NCBI GenBank assembly: GCA_030656555.1
Contig: JAUSPN010000015.1
Span: 1 to 64,000 of the forward strand
Direction of reading: 5' to 3'
DNA: 64,000 nucleotides
Origin: Candidatus Desulfaltia sp.
GTDB lineage: Bacteria > Desulfobacterota > Desulfobacteria > Desulfobacterales > ETH-SRB1
The position numbers were made by a program, and so were the translations under genes. Shown here piece after piece: positions 52,939-62,600 of the stretch. Each line of letters starts with the position of its first letter. Position 1 is the first letter of the stretch. The notes below the pieces were generated by a model. It was given only the letters and a program-made list of their open reading frames with translations, was not told where the DNA came from and made no database searches.

Positions 52939-55620
52939 ATGAATAAAGAAAAAACATTATATTTGATAGACGGGAGCGCATATATTTATCGTGCTTATCA
53001 TGCAATCCAAAGCCTTACAAACTCGAAAGGTTTGCCTACAAACGCTGTTTTTGGATTTACCAGGACTCTTTTAAAGCTGATCGAAGATCGGGCGCCGGAA
53101 TATGTGGCAATGTTTTTTGACGCAAAGGGGCCGACTTTCAGACATAAGATATATAAAGAATACAAGGCTAACCGCCCTTTGATGCCGGATGACCTGTCGG
53201 TTCAGATTCCATATATAAAAGATATAACAAAGGGATTCAATATACAGGCTATCGAGATGTCCGGATATGAAGCAGACGATCTCATCGGCACCATTTCAAC
53301 AAATGCCGAGAAAGCCGGATTCCATGTGGTCATGGTTACAGGGGATAAGGATTTTATGCAGCTTGTGACCGATAAAGCTACTATATGGGATCCCATGAAG
53401 GACAAGATAATAGATGCGGAGGTTATACAGGAAACCTTTGGAGTAGAACCTTTGCAGATAGTTGATGTAATGGGTTTGACCGGCGATGCAGCGGATAACA
53501 TTCCGGGTGTGCCGGGTATCGGCCCCAAAACTGCTATTGATCTGATCAAAACATATCAAAACATGGAGCTTTTATATGCACGGATTGATACTGTAAAAAA
53601 GAAAAAACTGCATGAAAATCTTGTCAAATACAAAGACCAGGCCTTTTTGAGCAGAAAGCTTGTGACAATTAATACAAGTGTGCCTTTATCATTTAACCCG
53701 GAAGAGTTTAAATCCAAAACTCCTGATAATAATATTCTTTCCAGGCTGTTTAAAGACTTGGAATTCAGGCAGTTGCAGCAGGCCTTCCCTCCGGAGAGCG
53801 ATCTTTCCAAAAAAAAATACAGGACAATTTTCAGCATTGACGAGATTTCCGATCTTGTCAATAATCTTGAGGGGGCAGGGCTGTTTGCCCTGGATACAGA
53901 GACTACATCTGTAGATCCCATGCGGGCCGGGCTTGTAGGGCTGTCATTTTCAAGCAAGCCTGATGAGGCATTTTACATCCCATGCAGCCATGATTATCCA
54001 GGCGTTCCTGAGCAGCCGGACATTACAGCTGTTTTAAACTTGCTGAAACATGTTCTTGAAAACTCGGACATTAAAAAGATCGGCCAGAATATCAAATACG
54101 ACTGGATAGTTCTTGCACGTCATGGAATAAACCTTGCCGGAGTGATGTTTGATACAATGCTGGCCTCATATCTTCTCAATCCTTCAAAACGCGCACATAA
54201 TCTTGACCAGATAGCTCTTGATTTTCTTGATCACAGGACAATTACATATAAGGATGTTACCGGCGGCAAAGGCAGGAATGGGTTTTGTTTTTCCCATGTT
54301 CCTATAGAAAAGGCAGGGCCGTATGCGTGCGAAGACGCAGATATTACATTGATGGCTTACAATAAACTGATGCCCATGCTTAAAAACGAAGGCTTTATAG
54401 AGCTTTTTGAAAAGGTGGAGATGCCCCTTGTTTCTGTTTTGATGAAAATGGAAATGACGGGAATCGGCATAGACAAAGAAAAGCTTAGCCTGCTTTCAAA
54501 ATTGTTTGAGCATCAGCTTGAAGATCTTAAAGACAGAATTTTTGCCATTGCAGGAGAAGAGTTCAATATAAACTCGTCGCAGCAGCTTGGCCTGATTCTT
54601 TTTGAAAAACTCGGGTTGCCGGTTCAGAAAAAAACTAAAAAAAAGACAGGCTATTCAACAGATGTCGATGTGTTAACGACCCTTGCCGAACAGCATGAGC
54701 TTCCGGTTATTATTTTAAGATACCGCAGCCTGTCCAAGCTAAAGTCAACATATACCGATGCTTTGCTTGGGCTCATTCACCCGGAGACAGGACGTATCCA
54801 TACGTCATTCAACCAGATGGTTACAGCCACAGGCCGTCTCAGCAGTTCTGATCCGAATCTTCAAAATATTCCTGTCCGCACCGATGAAGGCCGGGAAATC
54901 CGCAAAGCATTTATCCCGAGAAAAGGATGGTTGATTCTTTCAGCCGATTACTCGCAGATAGAGCTGCGCATTCTGGCACATTATTCAAATGATCAAATAC
55001 TGATAAAGGCTTTTCAGGATGATGAGGATATTCATATACGTACGGCAGCCGAAGTGTTTCAGGTTTTCCCTTCTTTTATTACTCCTGAGTTAAGGCAGCA
55101 GGCCAAGGTTATAAATTTTGGCATTGTGTACGGTATGAGTTCTTACGGTCTTTCCAAAGAGCTTGGCATAAGCCGGAAGATGGCGACAACTTATATAGAA
55201 AACTATTTTGCAAGATACAAAGGCGTTAAGCAATTTGTTGACCGGACAATAAAAGAAGCAAAACAAACAAAGAAAACAGCTACTTTGCTCGGTCGCATCC
55301 GTCTTCTACCTGATATAAACAGCCCAAACAAAAACGTACGCGAATTTGCCGAGAGAACGGCTGTTAATACTCCCATTCAGGGAACAGCCGCAGATCTTAT
55401 AAAGGTGGCGATGATAAATGTGGGCTTTGCATTAAGGGATAGAAATCTTAAGTCTGCAATGCTTCTTTCCGTGCATGATGAAATCGTTTTTGAAGTTCCT
55501 CCTGATGAAATAGATTTACTTCAGGGACTCGTTAAAAATATCATGGAAGGGGTTTGGGACCTTAAGGTGCCGTTAAAAGTAAACATAGCGTCCGGTATTA
55601 ACTGGGCGGAAGCGCATTGA
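52939..55620 (+). CDS. polA: DNA polymerase I
   Basis: An 893-residue family A polymerase. The 5'-3' exonuclease domain (LIDGSAYIYRAYHA at the start, MVTGDKDFMQLV, GVPGIGPKTA near 190) is followed by a 3'-5' exonuclease domain with the intact FALDTETTSVDP acidic motif, so proofreading is probably active. The polymerase motifs are SADYSQIELRIL (A), RQQAKVINFGIVYGMSSYGL (B) and LLSVHDEIVFEV (C). Length is normal. The 121-bp element lies just upstream and no strong promoter stands out. Confidence 0.97.
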   Translation: MNKEKTLYLIDGSAYIYRAYHAIQSLTNSKGLPTNAVFGFTRTLLKLIEDRAPEYVAMFFDAKGPTFRHKIYKEYKANRPLMPDDLSVQIPYIKDITKGFNIQAIEMSGYEADDLIGTISTNAEKAGFHVVMVTGDKDFMQLVTDKATIWDPMKDKIIDAEVIQETFGVEPLQIVDVMGLTGDAADNIPGVPGIGPKTAIDLIKTYQNMELLYARIDTVKKKKLHENLVKYKDQAFLSRKLVTINTSVPLSFNPEEFKSKTPDNNILSRLFKDLEFRQLQQAFPPESDLSKKKYRTIFSIDEISDLVNNLEGAGLFALDTETTSVDPMRAGLVGLSFSSKPDEAFYIPCSHDYPGVPEQPDITAVLNLLKHVLENSDIKKIGQNIKYDWIVLARHGINLAGVMFDTMLASYLLNPSKRAHNLDQIALDFLDHRTITYKDVTGGKGRNGFCFSHVPIEKAGPYACEDADITLMAYNKLMPMLKNEGFIELFEKVEMPLVSVLMKMEMTGIGIDKEKLSLLSKLFEHQLEDLKDRIFAIAGEEFNINSSQQLGLILFEKLGLPVQKKTKKKTGYSTDVDVLTTLAEQHELPVIILRYRSLSKLKSTYTDALLGLIHPETGRIHTSFNQMVTATGRLSSSDPNLQNIPVRTDEGREIRKAFIPRKGWLILSADYSQIELRILAHYSNDQILIKAFQDDEDIHIRTAAEVFQVFPSFITPELRQQAKVINFGIVYGMSSYGLSKELGISRKMATTYIENYFARYKGVKQFVDRTIKEAKQTKKTATLLGRIRLLPDINSPNKNVREFAERTAVNTPIQGTAADLIKVAMINVGFALRDRNLKSAMLLSVHDEIVFEVPPDEIDLLQGLVKNIMEGVWDLKVPLKVNIASGINWAEAH

Positions 55621-55682
55621 GACCTCTAAGCCTTTACTCCGGAAGCCATCTTATGTCCGAATTTCTCGAATCGTACCTTTTG

Positions 55683-56129
55683 TTAGACCTGTTTTTTCAA
55701 TTGGTCAGCAACCGATTGATTCAGTAATTTTTGGGCATCTATGAGCATTTTGTATTTTGATTCAATTTTTTCCAAATTTTTCGACAAAACCGCCTTCAAT
55801 AAATCTCCCTCCATTTCAGCAACATCGATTCTTTCATAATAGTCCATAGTCTCTTTGAGATGGGCGATAACGATCTTGCCTGTCAGGACTGGGTGATTGT
55901 TCGTAACATTTGCATCCTCAAATCTTGTTCCATGTTCAAGCTCAACTTCTAAACCTTTTCGGAAAGCCTCAAGGGGAATATTCATTCCCTGGGTATTCAC
56001 AATATTAAGAATCGTGGAGGCTTCTTTTCCTGAAATTATTGGATCAGTGATTTCAGACCAGTCACGCAAGCCAATTTCGTTGCAGACTCTTTTTACTTCA
56101 TCAACAGTTACATACTCCGGCAGTTTCAT
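55683..56129 (-). CDS. DUF5661-like hypothetical protein
   Basis: A 148-residue soluble helical protein. The segment GLEVELEHGT followed by NVTNNHPVLTGKIVIAHLKETMDYYERI matches my memory of the DUF5661 pattern. Function unknown. A ribosome binding site (AGGAGAAAA) precedes the ATG. It is convergent with polA. Confidence 0.7.
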   Translation of the reverse strand: MKLPEYVTVDEVKRVCNEIGLRDWSEITDPIISGKEASTILNIVNTQGMNIPLEAFRKGLEVELEHGTRFEDANVTNNHPVLTGKIVIAHLKETMDYYERIDVAEMEGDLLKAVLSKNLEKIESKYKMLIDAQKLLNQSVADQLKKQV

Positions 56130-56241
56130 GATTTTCTCCTTTTATGATTGATCTCGTAAAAGAGATCAGGTTGTATGTTTTGTTAAGACAAGGCATACCT
56201 TCTAAGAAAACAAACAAAAATAAAACAGAAGAGGTGTGCTC

Positions 56242-56508
56242 ATGAGACTGAAGGATTATGGCAGAAATCAGAAAAAACGTAAAGAGCATATTCATCAAAA
56301 CAGACTTCTACTGGCTGGAGTGGATGTGAGCAAGGCAAAGCATGATGCTTTTTCCCTGCCTTTCCCCTTGACAAACAAGGCCGATTCTCCTATAATTTTC
56401 ATGCTGAAAGATAGGTCTTATCAGCAAGGTATGAACAAGAGACAGACAAGCCTTATGGAACCTATGCGAAGGTCTCTTGGGGGTAGTTTGGATTGTAGAA
56501 TAAATTAA
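56242..56508 (+). pseudogene. IS110-type transposase, N-terminal remnant
   Basis: After a basic start (RLKDYGRNQKKRKEHIHQ), the sequence reads LLLAGVDVSKAKHDAF, the RuvC-like first catalytic strand of IS110 transposases. It then loses similarity after about 40 codons. A full transposase would be 300-400 residues. GAGGTGT lies upstream. Confidence 0.65.
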
Positions 56509-56523
56509 AGGGAGGGAAAAAAG

Positions 56524-56843
56524 ATGTTAAAAAAAATTTTGGTCTGCACAGATGGCTCAGAGGATTCCAGGAAGGCAGTCTTATATGCTTCTGCCTTTTC
56601 CAAGGCATTAAAATTCCCATGACTATTTTGAATGTAATTCTAACGGGCGAAACGCTTGTGGGAATGATTTTTCCTTTTACCGAAGAGATAAAACCTGCTG
56701 ATGAAAATGCAAAGAGAGAAGGTGAAAGAATACTGCAAGAATCAAGATCCGTAGCAGAGGCTGAAGGTGCAATATGCGATACCAAGGTTGTCGCTGGAAC
56801 GCAAGTTTCCAAGGCGGTTGCGGGATATGCTGTACGAGGGTGA
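56524..56843 (+). pseudogene. universal stress protein, frameshifted and truncated
   Basis: MLKKILVCTDGSEDSRKAVL opens a UspA-type fold with a good ribosome binding site (GGGAGG), but the frame ends after about 32 codons at ...ALKFP. A second frame (from about 56619) continues as TILNVILTGETLVGMIFPF and the usual helix, VAEAEGAICDTKVVAG, then breaks before the ATP-binding G-x2-G-x9-G(S/T) motif. One frameshift plus a 3' truncation at about 56843. Confidence 0.75.
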
Positions 56844-57249
56844 CCATTGCTGGCTCCTTCCCCTTCAACTCGAGGTTGTATTGGCCGCCAATGCCGCCTA
56901 CCTCATAGATGGTCAGAGGTGCTTCCACTCCCTTGGGTAGGATCTCCCTTCTCTTGTCGATCCGGATAACCTCACCGGCTTCCTGCCTGGCGGATTCGGA
57001 AATAAGAATCTGCCCGCCGACAGTATAGGACTCTATGCGGTTCGTCATGTTTACACCGCTTCCCACTACACCAAACTTGGCTCGTTCCTCAGAACCAATG
57101 TTACCAACCACCACTTCGGCAGTATTTATGCCTATACCCATCTCCAGTTCAGGTAAACTCTTGCGCACATTCTCTTCGTTAACCAGCACCATTGCATTTT
57201 GCTCTTGACAGTAAATAAGAGGATTAATCTTATCTGCCGAACCCGGCAT
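56844..57249 (-). pseudogene. class III adenylate/guanylate cyclase fragment
   Basis: ELEMGIGINTAEVVVGNIGSEERAKFGVVGS, then VNMTNRIESYTVGGQILIS, is the C-terminal half of a class III cyclase catalytic domain. The N-terminal half (the first metal-binding Asp region) and any sensor domain are missing, and the end fuses into the antisense of the universal stress protein remnant. The frame runs on to 56677 but is not meaningful there. Confidence 0.72.
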
Positions 57250-57367
57250 GTGGCGCGGCGGCTTTTTGCCGCCGCTAACAATTGTAGAATGTTAGAATAA
57301 ATGAATAAGAAACGCAGGTGAATTTTCAGATTGCCTTGACAAATAGAGAAAGATTATCGGATTAAAT

Positions 57368-57392
57368 GAGCCTCTTTTCAGGGGCTTTTTTA
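57368..57392 (+). terminator. candidate intrinsic terminator
   Basis: AGCCTC...GGGGCT with the loop TTTTCA, followed by a run of T residues. Stem has one G-T pair. No clear intact gene precedes it on the plus strand, so it may have belonged to a lost gene. Confidence 0.5.
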
Positions 57393-57479
57393 TTGAGAAA
57401 AAGGGCGGCTGAGTTTTGACGGAACCTACCGCCCTTTCACAAAAAGAGGATCAAGGAATGGTCCTCAATAACCGATATA

Positions 57480-57652
57480 ATTGATAATCTTTTTTGCTGC
57501 TAAACTCAAGGATATTTTTATAAAAGGCCGTGATTATCCGTGGCCCAGGCCTGACAGGTGTCCGCGCTGCAATAGCTGTAAATTGTGGGGGCATGGTTTT
57601 GTTACTGCTCTGTTTGACGGAACCCCGCAGTTAGCTTCAAGGGCTTGGTTAT
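57480..57652 (+). pseudogene. zinc-ribbon (transposase-like) N-terminal remnant
   Basis: A short frame reads KDIFIKGRDYPWPRPDRC followed by PRCNSCKLWGHGF, a cysteine pattern like a zinc ribbon at the N-terminus of some transposase-type proteins, then ends after FDGTPQLASRAWL. The match to a transposase family is from memory. The stretch between 57250 and 57480 has a GCGGCGGC-TTTTT-GCCGCCGC hairpin (about 57256-57276) and no gene. Confidence 0.4.
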
Positions 57653-57659
57653 GAATTCC

Positions 57660-58004
57660 TCATCCGAAAAAGCAACCGTGTGTATCAGCATCGATTTCTG
57701 CCACCAGCTCCTCAAGACTTTGGGACGAATCAAGTGGGACATACTTGTGCCATTTCATATCTGCCCTTTGCCAGAAAAGCCTCCAGTGGTTTTTGCTCCT
57801 GATGAATTTGAGTTTGGCAAAGGGTGCCCAAGTTTCTTCAGATGGATTATTCCATCGAGGCCTGACTTCAAATATGATTACGTCCTGATTTTGAATCCTA
57901 TATTCACATCGCAATTTATCTTTGATATGCTCAGGCGATCTTTTCTGACAAAGCGTCCCGACCAGCTTTCTTATTTTGTGTGTCTCTATTTCGGTAAACG
58001 CCAC
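57660..58004 (-). CDS. DUF3024 domain-containing protein
   Basis: A 114-residue protein with the DUF3024 pattern: a short helix with CQKRSPEHIKDKLRCEYRI, VIIFEVRPRWNNPSE, AKLKFIRSKNHWRLFWQRADMKWHKY and a final acidic stretch ending DTHGCFFG. Function unknown; found widely as a small accessory protein. It ends at the zinc-ribbon remnant and lacks a close operon partner. Confidence 0.8.
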   Translation of the reverse strand: MAFTEIETHKIRKLVGTLCQKRSPEHIKDKLRCEYRIQNQDVIIFEVRPRWNNPSEETWAPFAKLKFIRSKNHWRLFWQRADMKWHKYVPLDSSQSLEELVAEIDADTHGCFFG

Positions 58005-58151
58005 TTTCTCTTCCCTTGGTTCATAACGTTGTTATTATTTCATAATGCATATAACGCCGGTATCCGTAAATCCCTTTGTATACAGCAATATTATCGAACA
58101 TATTGCGCTAACATGTGCTAACAGCTATGAGTTCAAATTTGTCACTGGATA

Positions 58152-58487
58152 TCAAGCAGATAGATATTTCTCAAGAGCTTCAGTTATTACAGTATTAAGA
58201 GTGATTCCTTTGGCTTTAGCTAATAAAGCTGCTTCGCGATGAAGATCACTCCCTGTTCGAACATTAAAGCTACCTTTAAACGGTTTTTCAGGGATTGTTC
58301 CTTCTTTGGAGCAAATGTCTAGATAATCATCTACCGCATCTTCAAATGCCTCGCGTAAACTGTCAACATTACTGCCTTCATAGCTAATAAGGCTGCGAAT
58401 AAATTCTATCTTCCCATGAAAAATTCGATCCTCATCGCTATAATGAACTGAACCATAATATCCTTTGTAAGCAATCATATCTTTCAT
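58152..58487 (-). CDS. hicB: HicB family antitoxin
   Basis: A 111-residue HicB. The N-terminal degraded RNase H-like fold (YYGSVHYSDEDRIFHGKIEFI, DSLREAFEDAVDDYLDIC) is followed by a ribbon-helix-helix-type C-terminus (FNVRTGSDLHREAALLAKAKG). It overlaps hicA by 4 bp and would neutralise HicA and regulate the pair. Confidence 0.9.
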   Translation of the reverse strand: MKDMIAYKGYYGSVHYSDEDRIFHGKIEFIRSLISYEGSNVDSLREAFEDAVDDYLDICSKEGTIPEKPFKGSFNVRTGSDLHREAALLAKAKGITLNTVITEALEKYLSA

Positions 58488-58738
58488 AACATCCCCTCCT
58501 TTTTAAGAAGTTCAAGGATATCATCAATAATATACATTTTGACAATGTTATTAGGGTGAGGTTTATGCAAAGTAATGGTAGCAGCTGTAGGATGAATAAA
58601 ACGTCTTCGGGAGCCGCCTGTCTTACCAGACTTCGCTTGTTTGTACCCAAGCGATTTTAAAAGTACCGAAAGCTCATCCCATGTAAAGTCCTTTGGACGT
58701 TGCTGCAATCTTAATAATAACTTATTCTTGCGACTCAT
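58484..58738 (-). CDS. hicA: HicA family toxin (mRNA interferase)
   Basis: An 84-residue HicA-type toxin, a double-stranded RNA-binding-fold mRNA interferase. FTWDELSVLLKSLGYKQAK and GGSRRRFIHP, then ITLHKPHP, contain the family's G-S-R/H pattern with the catalytic-type His. I chose the ATG at 58738, which has AGAGG 6 bp upstream; the frame to 58786 extends past it. Confidence 0.88.
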   Translation of the reverse strand: MSRKNKLLLRLQQRPKDFTWDELSVLLKSLGYKQAKSGKTGGSRRRFIHPTAATITLHKPHPNNIVKMYIIDDILELLKKEGML

Positions 58739-58809
58739 AAACAACCTCTTAAGGAATAACTTATGATATTTAGACAAGAAAAGCAACTGTTTTTAGTTGC
58801 GAAACAATA

Positions 58810-59376
58810 TTAATCTGCATCATACTCTTTTCCGACCTTGAATGCATCGGCGACAAACTCTCCGATGCGGTAGTATCCGCGGATGCCAGGAGAATAAATA
58901 AGGGGGTCGATCTTTTGGGGATCGGGCTTTCCATCGGTTGTGCAATCATCAGCGATGTATGTTTCAGCAATTTCACCGATTACAAGGGTATGACTTCCCA
59001 GATCAAGATAATGAATAACTTTGCATTCAAGATTTAACGGACATTCCTGAATCAAAGGCGCTGTTTTCAGTTTCCCGTAGAATGTCTTAAAGATTTGGGA
59101 CTTGTCTTTATTGTTACCAGAACAAAGACCGCAATAATCAACTTTTTTGACCAGATCAGAGGAAGGAACATTAATTGAGAAGGTTTCGTTTTTTTTAACA
59201 CCTGTCAGGGTATAACGGCTTTTCTGAAGAGCGACAGAGATTGCGGGTGGCTTGTGTGATGCAATACTGCACCATGCTGCTACCATATAGTTGGGTTTGT
59301 CATTTACGCTGGCGCCGACTAAAACTGCAGGCATTGGAAAAAGCAATGTCTGCGGACCAAGTTTGATCTTTTCCAT
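58810..59376 (-). CDS. flavin reductase family protein
   Basis: A 188-residue FMN-binding split-barrel protein. LFPMPAVLVGASVNDKPNYM opens it, and AAWCSIASHKPPAISVALQKSRYTL, NVPSSDLVKKVDYCGLCSG and HTLVIGEIAETYI follow, the pattern of anaerobe flavoredoxin-like proteins. It probably moves electrons through FMN. A strong ribosome binding site (AGGAG) precedes the ATG. It diverges from recC. Confidence 0.9.
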   Translation of the reverse strand: MEKIKLGPQTLLFPMPAVLVGASVNDKPNYMVAAWCSIASHKPPAISVALQKSRYTLTGVKKNETFSINVPSSDLVKKVDYCGLCSGNNKDKSQIFKTFYGKLKTAPLIQECPLNLECKVIHYLDLGSHTLVIGEIAETYIADDCTTDGKPDPQKIDPLIYSPGIRGYYRIGEFVADAFKVGKEYDAD

Positions 59377-59633
59377 TTTATTTTCTCCTTATGAAGATAA
59401 TTTTAGACATTTTATAGGTTTTCTGGAGTCTTTTCCATAAAATCACAAGGATAACAGCATATATTTTGTAAACAATTTTCTCATCAAAGTCAATAAACCG
59501 GTATTATTTCATTCTGCCTTAAAAAATTCTGTTGTTTTTGGTTTGACCAATAACGCATGAAACACATAATATGCATTTTGATGTTGTAAAAAGGTGGGAA
59601 TGAGGTGCGGAACTTAAACTTGGAGTATATATA

Positions 59634-62600
59634 ATGTCGATTCAGCTATATTTCAGTAACAGGCTTGAGAATCTGGCTGAAAAGTTTGCGTCAACAGTTG
59701 ATCTGGAAAATCAACACAAAAAAGATGTATTTAACGCCCCGCTTGTAATTGTTCCCAATGCCAATCTTGTTAAGTGGCTGCAGCTTATGCTGGCGCGAAA
59801 ACGGTCTGTTTGCATGAATATGGATTTTCAGTTTTTAGAGGCAGGTCTGTGGGGTTTGTTAGCTGACCTGGATGACGAAAAATTAAATCCAAAGCTGCTT
59901 AATAATGACTGTTTGCGGATGTTGCTGCTTTACGCGCTGCAAAATCTCGATGAAAACAAAATTGAACCGCAAAAGCGAGCGCATTCCCTGCAGCTTGCTG
60001 CTGGGTTAGCGAGCGAATCTAAAAATGGCAAACTTCCTTACGGTCGAAGATCCGCCGCAGCAAGCTGCGTGGAACTTCAATTCAAACCGATAAACCACTA
60101 TCTCCTTGATCCTGATAATATTAAAAGGCCGGATTACGCCGCAAGGCTCTGGCAGCTTTCAGAAAAATTTGCCGGTTTGTTCCAGGAATATGAATTTCAT
60201 CGCTGGGACATGATTCAGAAATGGCGTCAGAATAAAATTCCGCTTCAAGGCATGGAACTGTGCCAGCAAAAGTTATATCTGCTGGCAGATGAATTGCGGA
60301 ATAAACTTTTCCATAATTCCGGAACCCTCTATCTCTCAATAATGGAATATGCAGACAGAGTTCTTGCCGGGGAAAGTGAAGAAAAAACAGTTGCCGGTAA
60401 TGCAAAAGATTTTGTGCATTTTTTCGGGCTGTCCCAGATTTCCCCTTTCCATCTTCAGCTTATCGGGCGGCTGAGCAGATATTATGAGATATTTATATAT
60501 GCCTTTAATCCATCCCGTGAGTTCTGGGAAGATATCAAAACCCCCCAGGAAAAAAGATGGATTGAAAAAAAAGGAGTAAAAAAACTTCAAATCACCCATG
60601 CAGAGCTGCACCAGGGGGAGCTTTCAGGCCATGATGATTCAGGCCGGGATGATAATGAGCTTTTATCGTTATGGGGAAAACCGGGGCGGGAAAGCATCCG
60701 GCTTTTATGTGAGCTGACAGATTATGATTTTAATGCCTGCTTTGCAAAAGAAAAAGCCCCTGCAACGGTGCTGCAGAGAATCCAAAGCGATATCCTGACC
60801 CTTCCTTCTGAAAAAGCCGGGCTAAAGCAGGACAGGTCTTTGCAAATTGTCGCCTGTCCCGGCATATACAGGGAAGTTGAGACAGTATATAACAGCATCT
60901 TATATAACCTTGAGCAGGATAACCGGTTGCAGTTAACCGACATCGCAATCCTTGTGCCGGACATATCAAAATACAAGTTTGTTTTTGATTCTGTTTTTAA
61001 TCGATCTCCAAAATCTATCTCATATAATCTTGTTGATTCACATGCTGATATAGAAAGCATATTCGGCCGCGGGGTTTTGTCGATCTTTGATTTTGCAACA
61101 GGAAGATTTTCACGCAAAGAGGTTTTTGATCTGATTTTGAATCCCTGTTTTATGAGTAAGTGGAAGATAGGACTTGAGGAAATAAGGATGTGGGCATGCT
61201 GGGCTCACGAATTAAACATATTTCATGACTTTGACCAAATATCAAAAAAGAAAAAAGGTTATTGTGAAAGCCCTTATTACACATGGAAACAGGGGCTCCA
61301 GAGACTGCGCCTGTCAAGAATTATGTCAAATCCTGCGGAATCGGAAAGAGATGTTTCAGACAGCTTTAAACACTTTCAGGACATTGTTCCATATTTTGAT
61401 TTAAACTCAGGCAATGTTGATCTAATGGAAAAATTCTGCATTGTAATTGAAAAGCTGCATAATGTTGCTCTTAACTTGAATGATGCCATGCTGTCGGGGA
61501 AGGAGTGGAAGAGCCGGTTTTTAGAAGCATGTGATGAGCTGCTGGATATACCTTCGGATTTTGCAGGAGAAACAAAAGTTAAACATTCTCTTATTAATGC
61601 GCTGGACAACCTGCAATTTTATGATGCTGTTAGTAAAGATGATAAAGACTCAAAGCTTGATATAGAGGTAATTAAAGAATTTATTAAATCCAGCTTAAGC
61701 TCAATATCAGGAGGTTATGGCGATTATTTGACCGGCGGGGTTACAATCTCCGCAATGCAGCCGATGCGCCCCATACCTTTTAAGATAGTTTATGTATTGG
61801 GGATGGAAGAAGGCTCATTCCCAGGAAAAGCGGAAAGCTCATCACTGGATCTCAGGCTGCTTAAAAGGCGGATAGGCGATATCAGCCTGCCGGAACGCAA
61901 TTGTTATATTTTCCTTGAAATGCTGCTTTCCACACGTGACAAGCTGTATATCAGCTATATTTCAAAGGATCTGCAAAAGGACCGCATTCTTCAGCCATGC
62001 TCGGTGGTCAATCAATTACGCAGGCATGTTGAGAGTAAAATCTTGCCGGACGCACAGGTGTTTCAGGTTGCGGAAATTCCTTTAAAAGGCAGCAGTAACA
62101 GATACCTTGACAAAGAGAGTATAAATGACTGCTTTGATGTGATGGTGAACTATTCAATGGCTGACAGGATAGCGTATTACAGGGAAAATAATTTATGGGA
62201 TAAGGTTAAGGAAAAGGCTTTAAAAAATGACTTAAACAATGTTGCGGCATTTTATCCTGATCTTAAACATGAGATCGAGGCTGCTGAAGATGAGGACATA
62301 ACTCCTGAAAAAATTACTTTAAAACAGTTGAAAAGCTATTTGCTTGATCCGGTAAACCAGAGCGTGAAACTGCATCTTGGTATTTTTGATGAAGAAAAAG
62401 ACATAGAGGAAATTGCCGTCAGGGAAGATGAACCTTTTTATTCGGAATTTCCAATAGATTATAATTTAAAAGTTGAGACATTAAATTTGTGGGTGGATTC
62501 AATGTTTTCTGTTAAAAACATAAAGCAGGGGACACAAAAACCGGAAGATCTTTTTGAAAATGTTTATGATAATTTTCAGCGTCAAAGCAAAACACCGGAA

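Noticed and set aside
52481..53005. 174-codon minus-strand frame before polA
   Set aside because: It covers the polA start and consists largely of copy B of the palindromic element and another repeat; no protein similarity apart from the repeat.
57250..57300. Second attC-like site (GC-rich hairpin followed by TAAC)
   Set aside because: The hairpin GCGGCGGC/GCCGCCGC is perfect and short, with no paired R'' and R' boxes and no cassette gene ending there; it looks like an ordinary hairpin.
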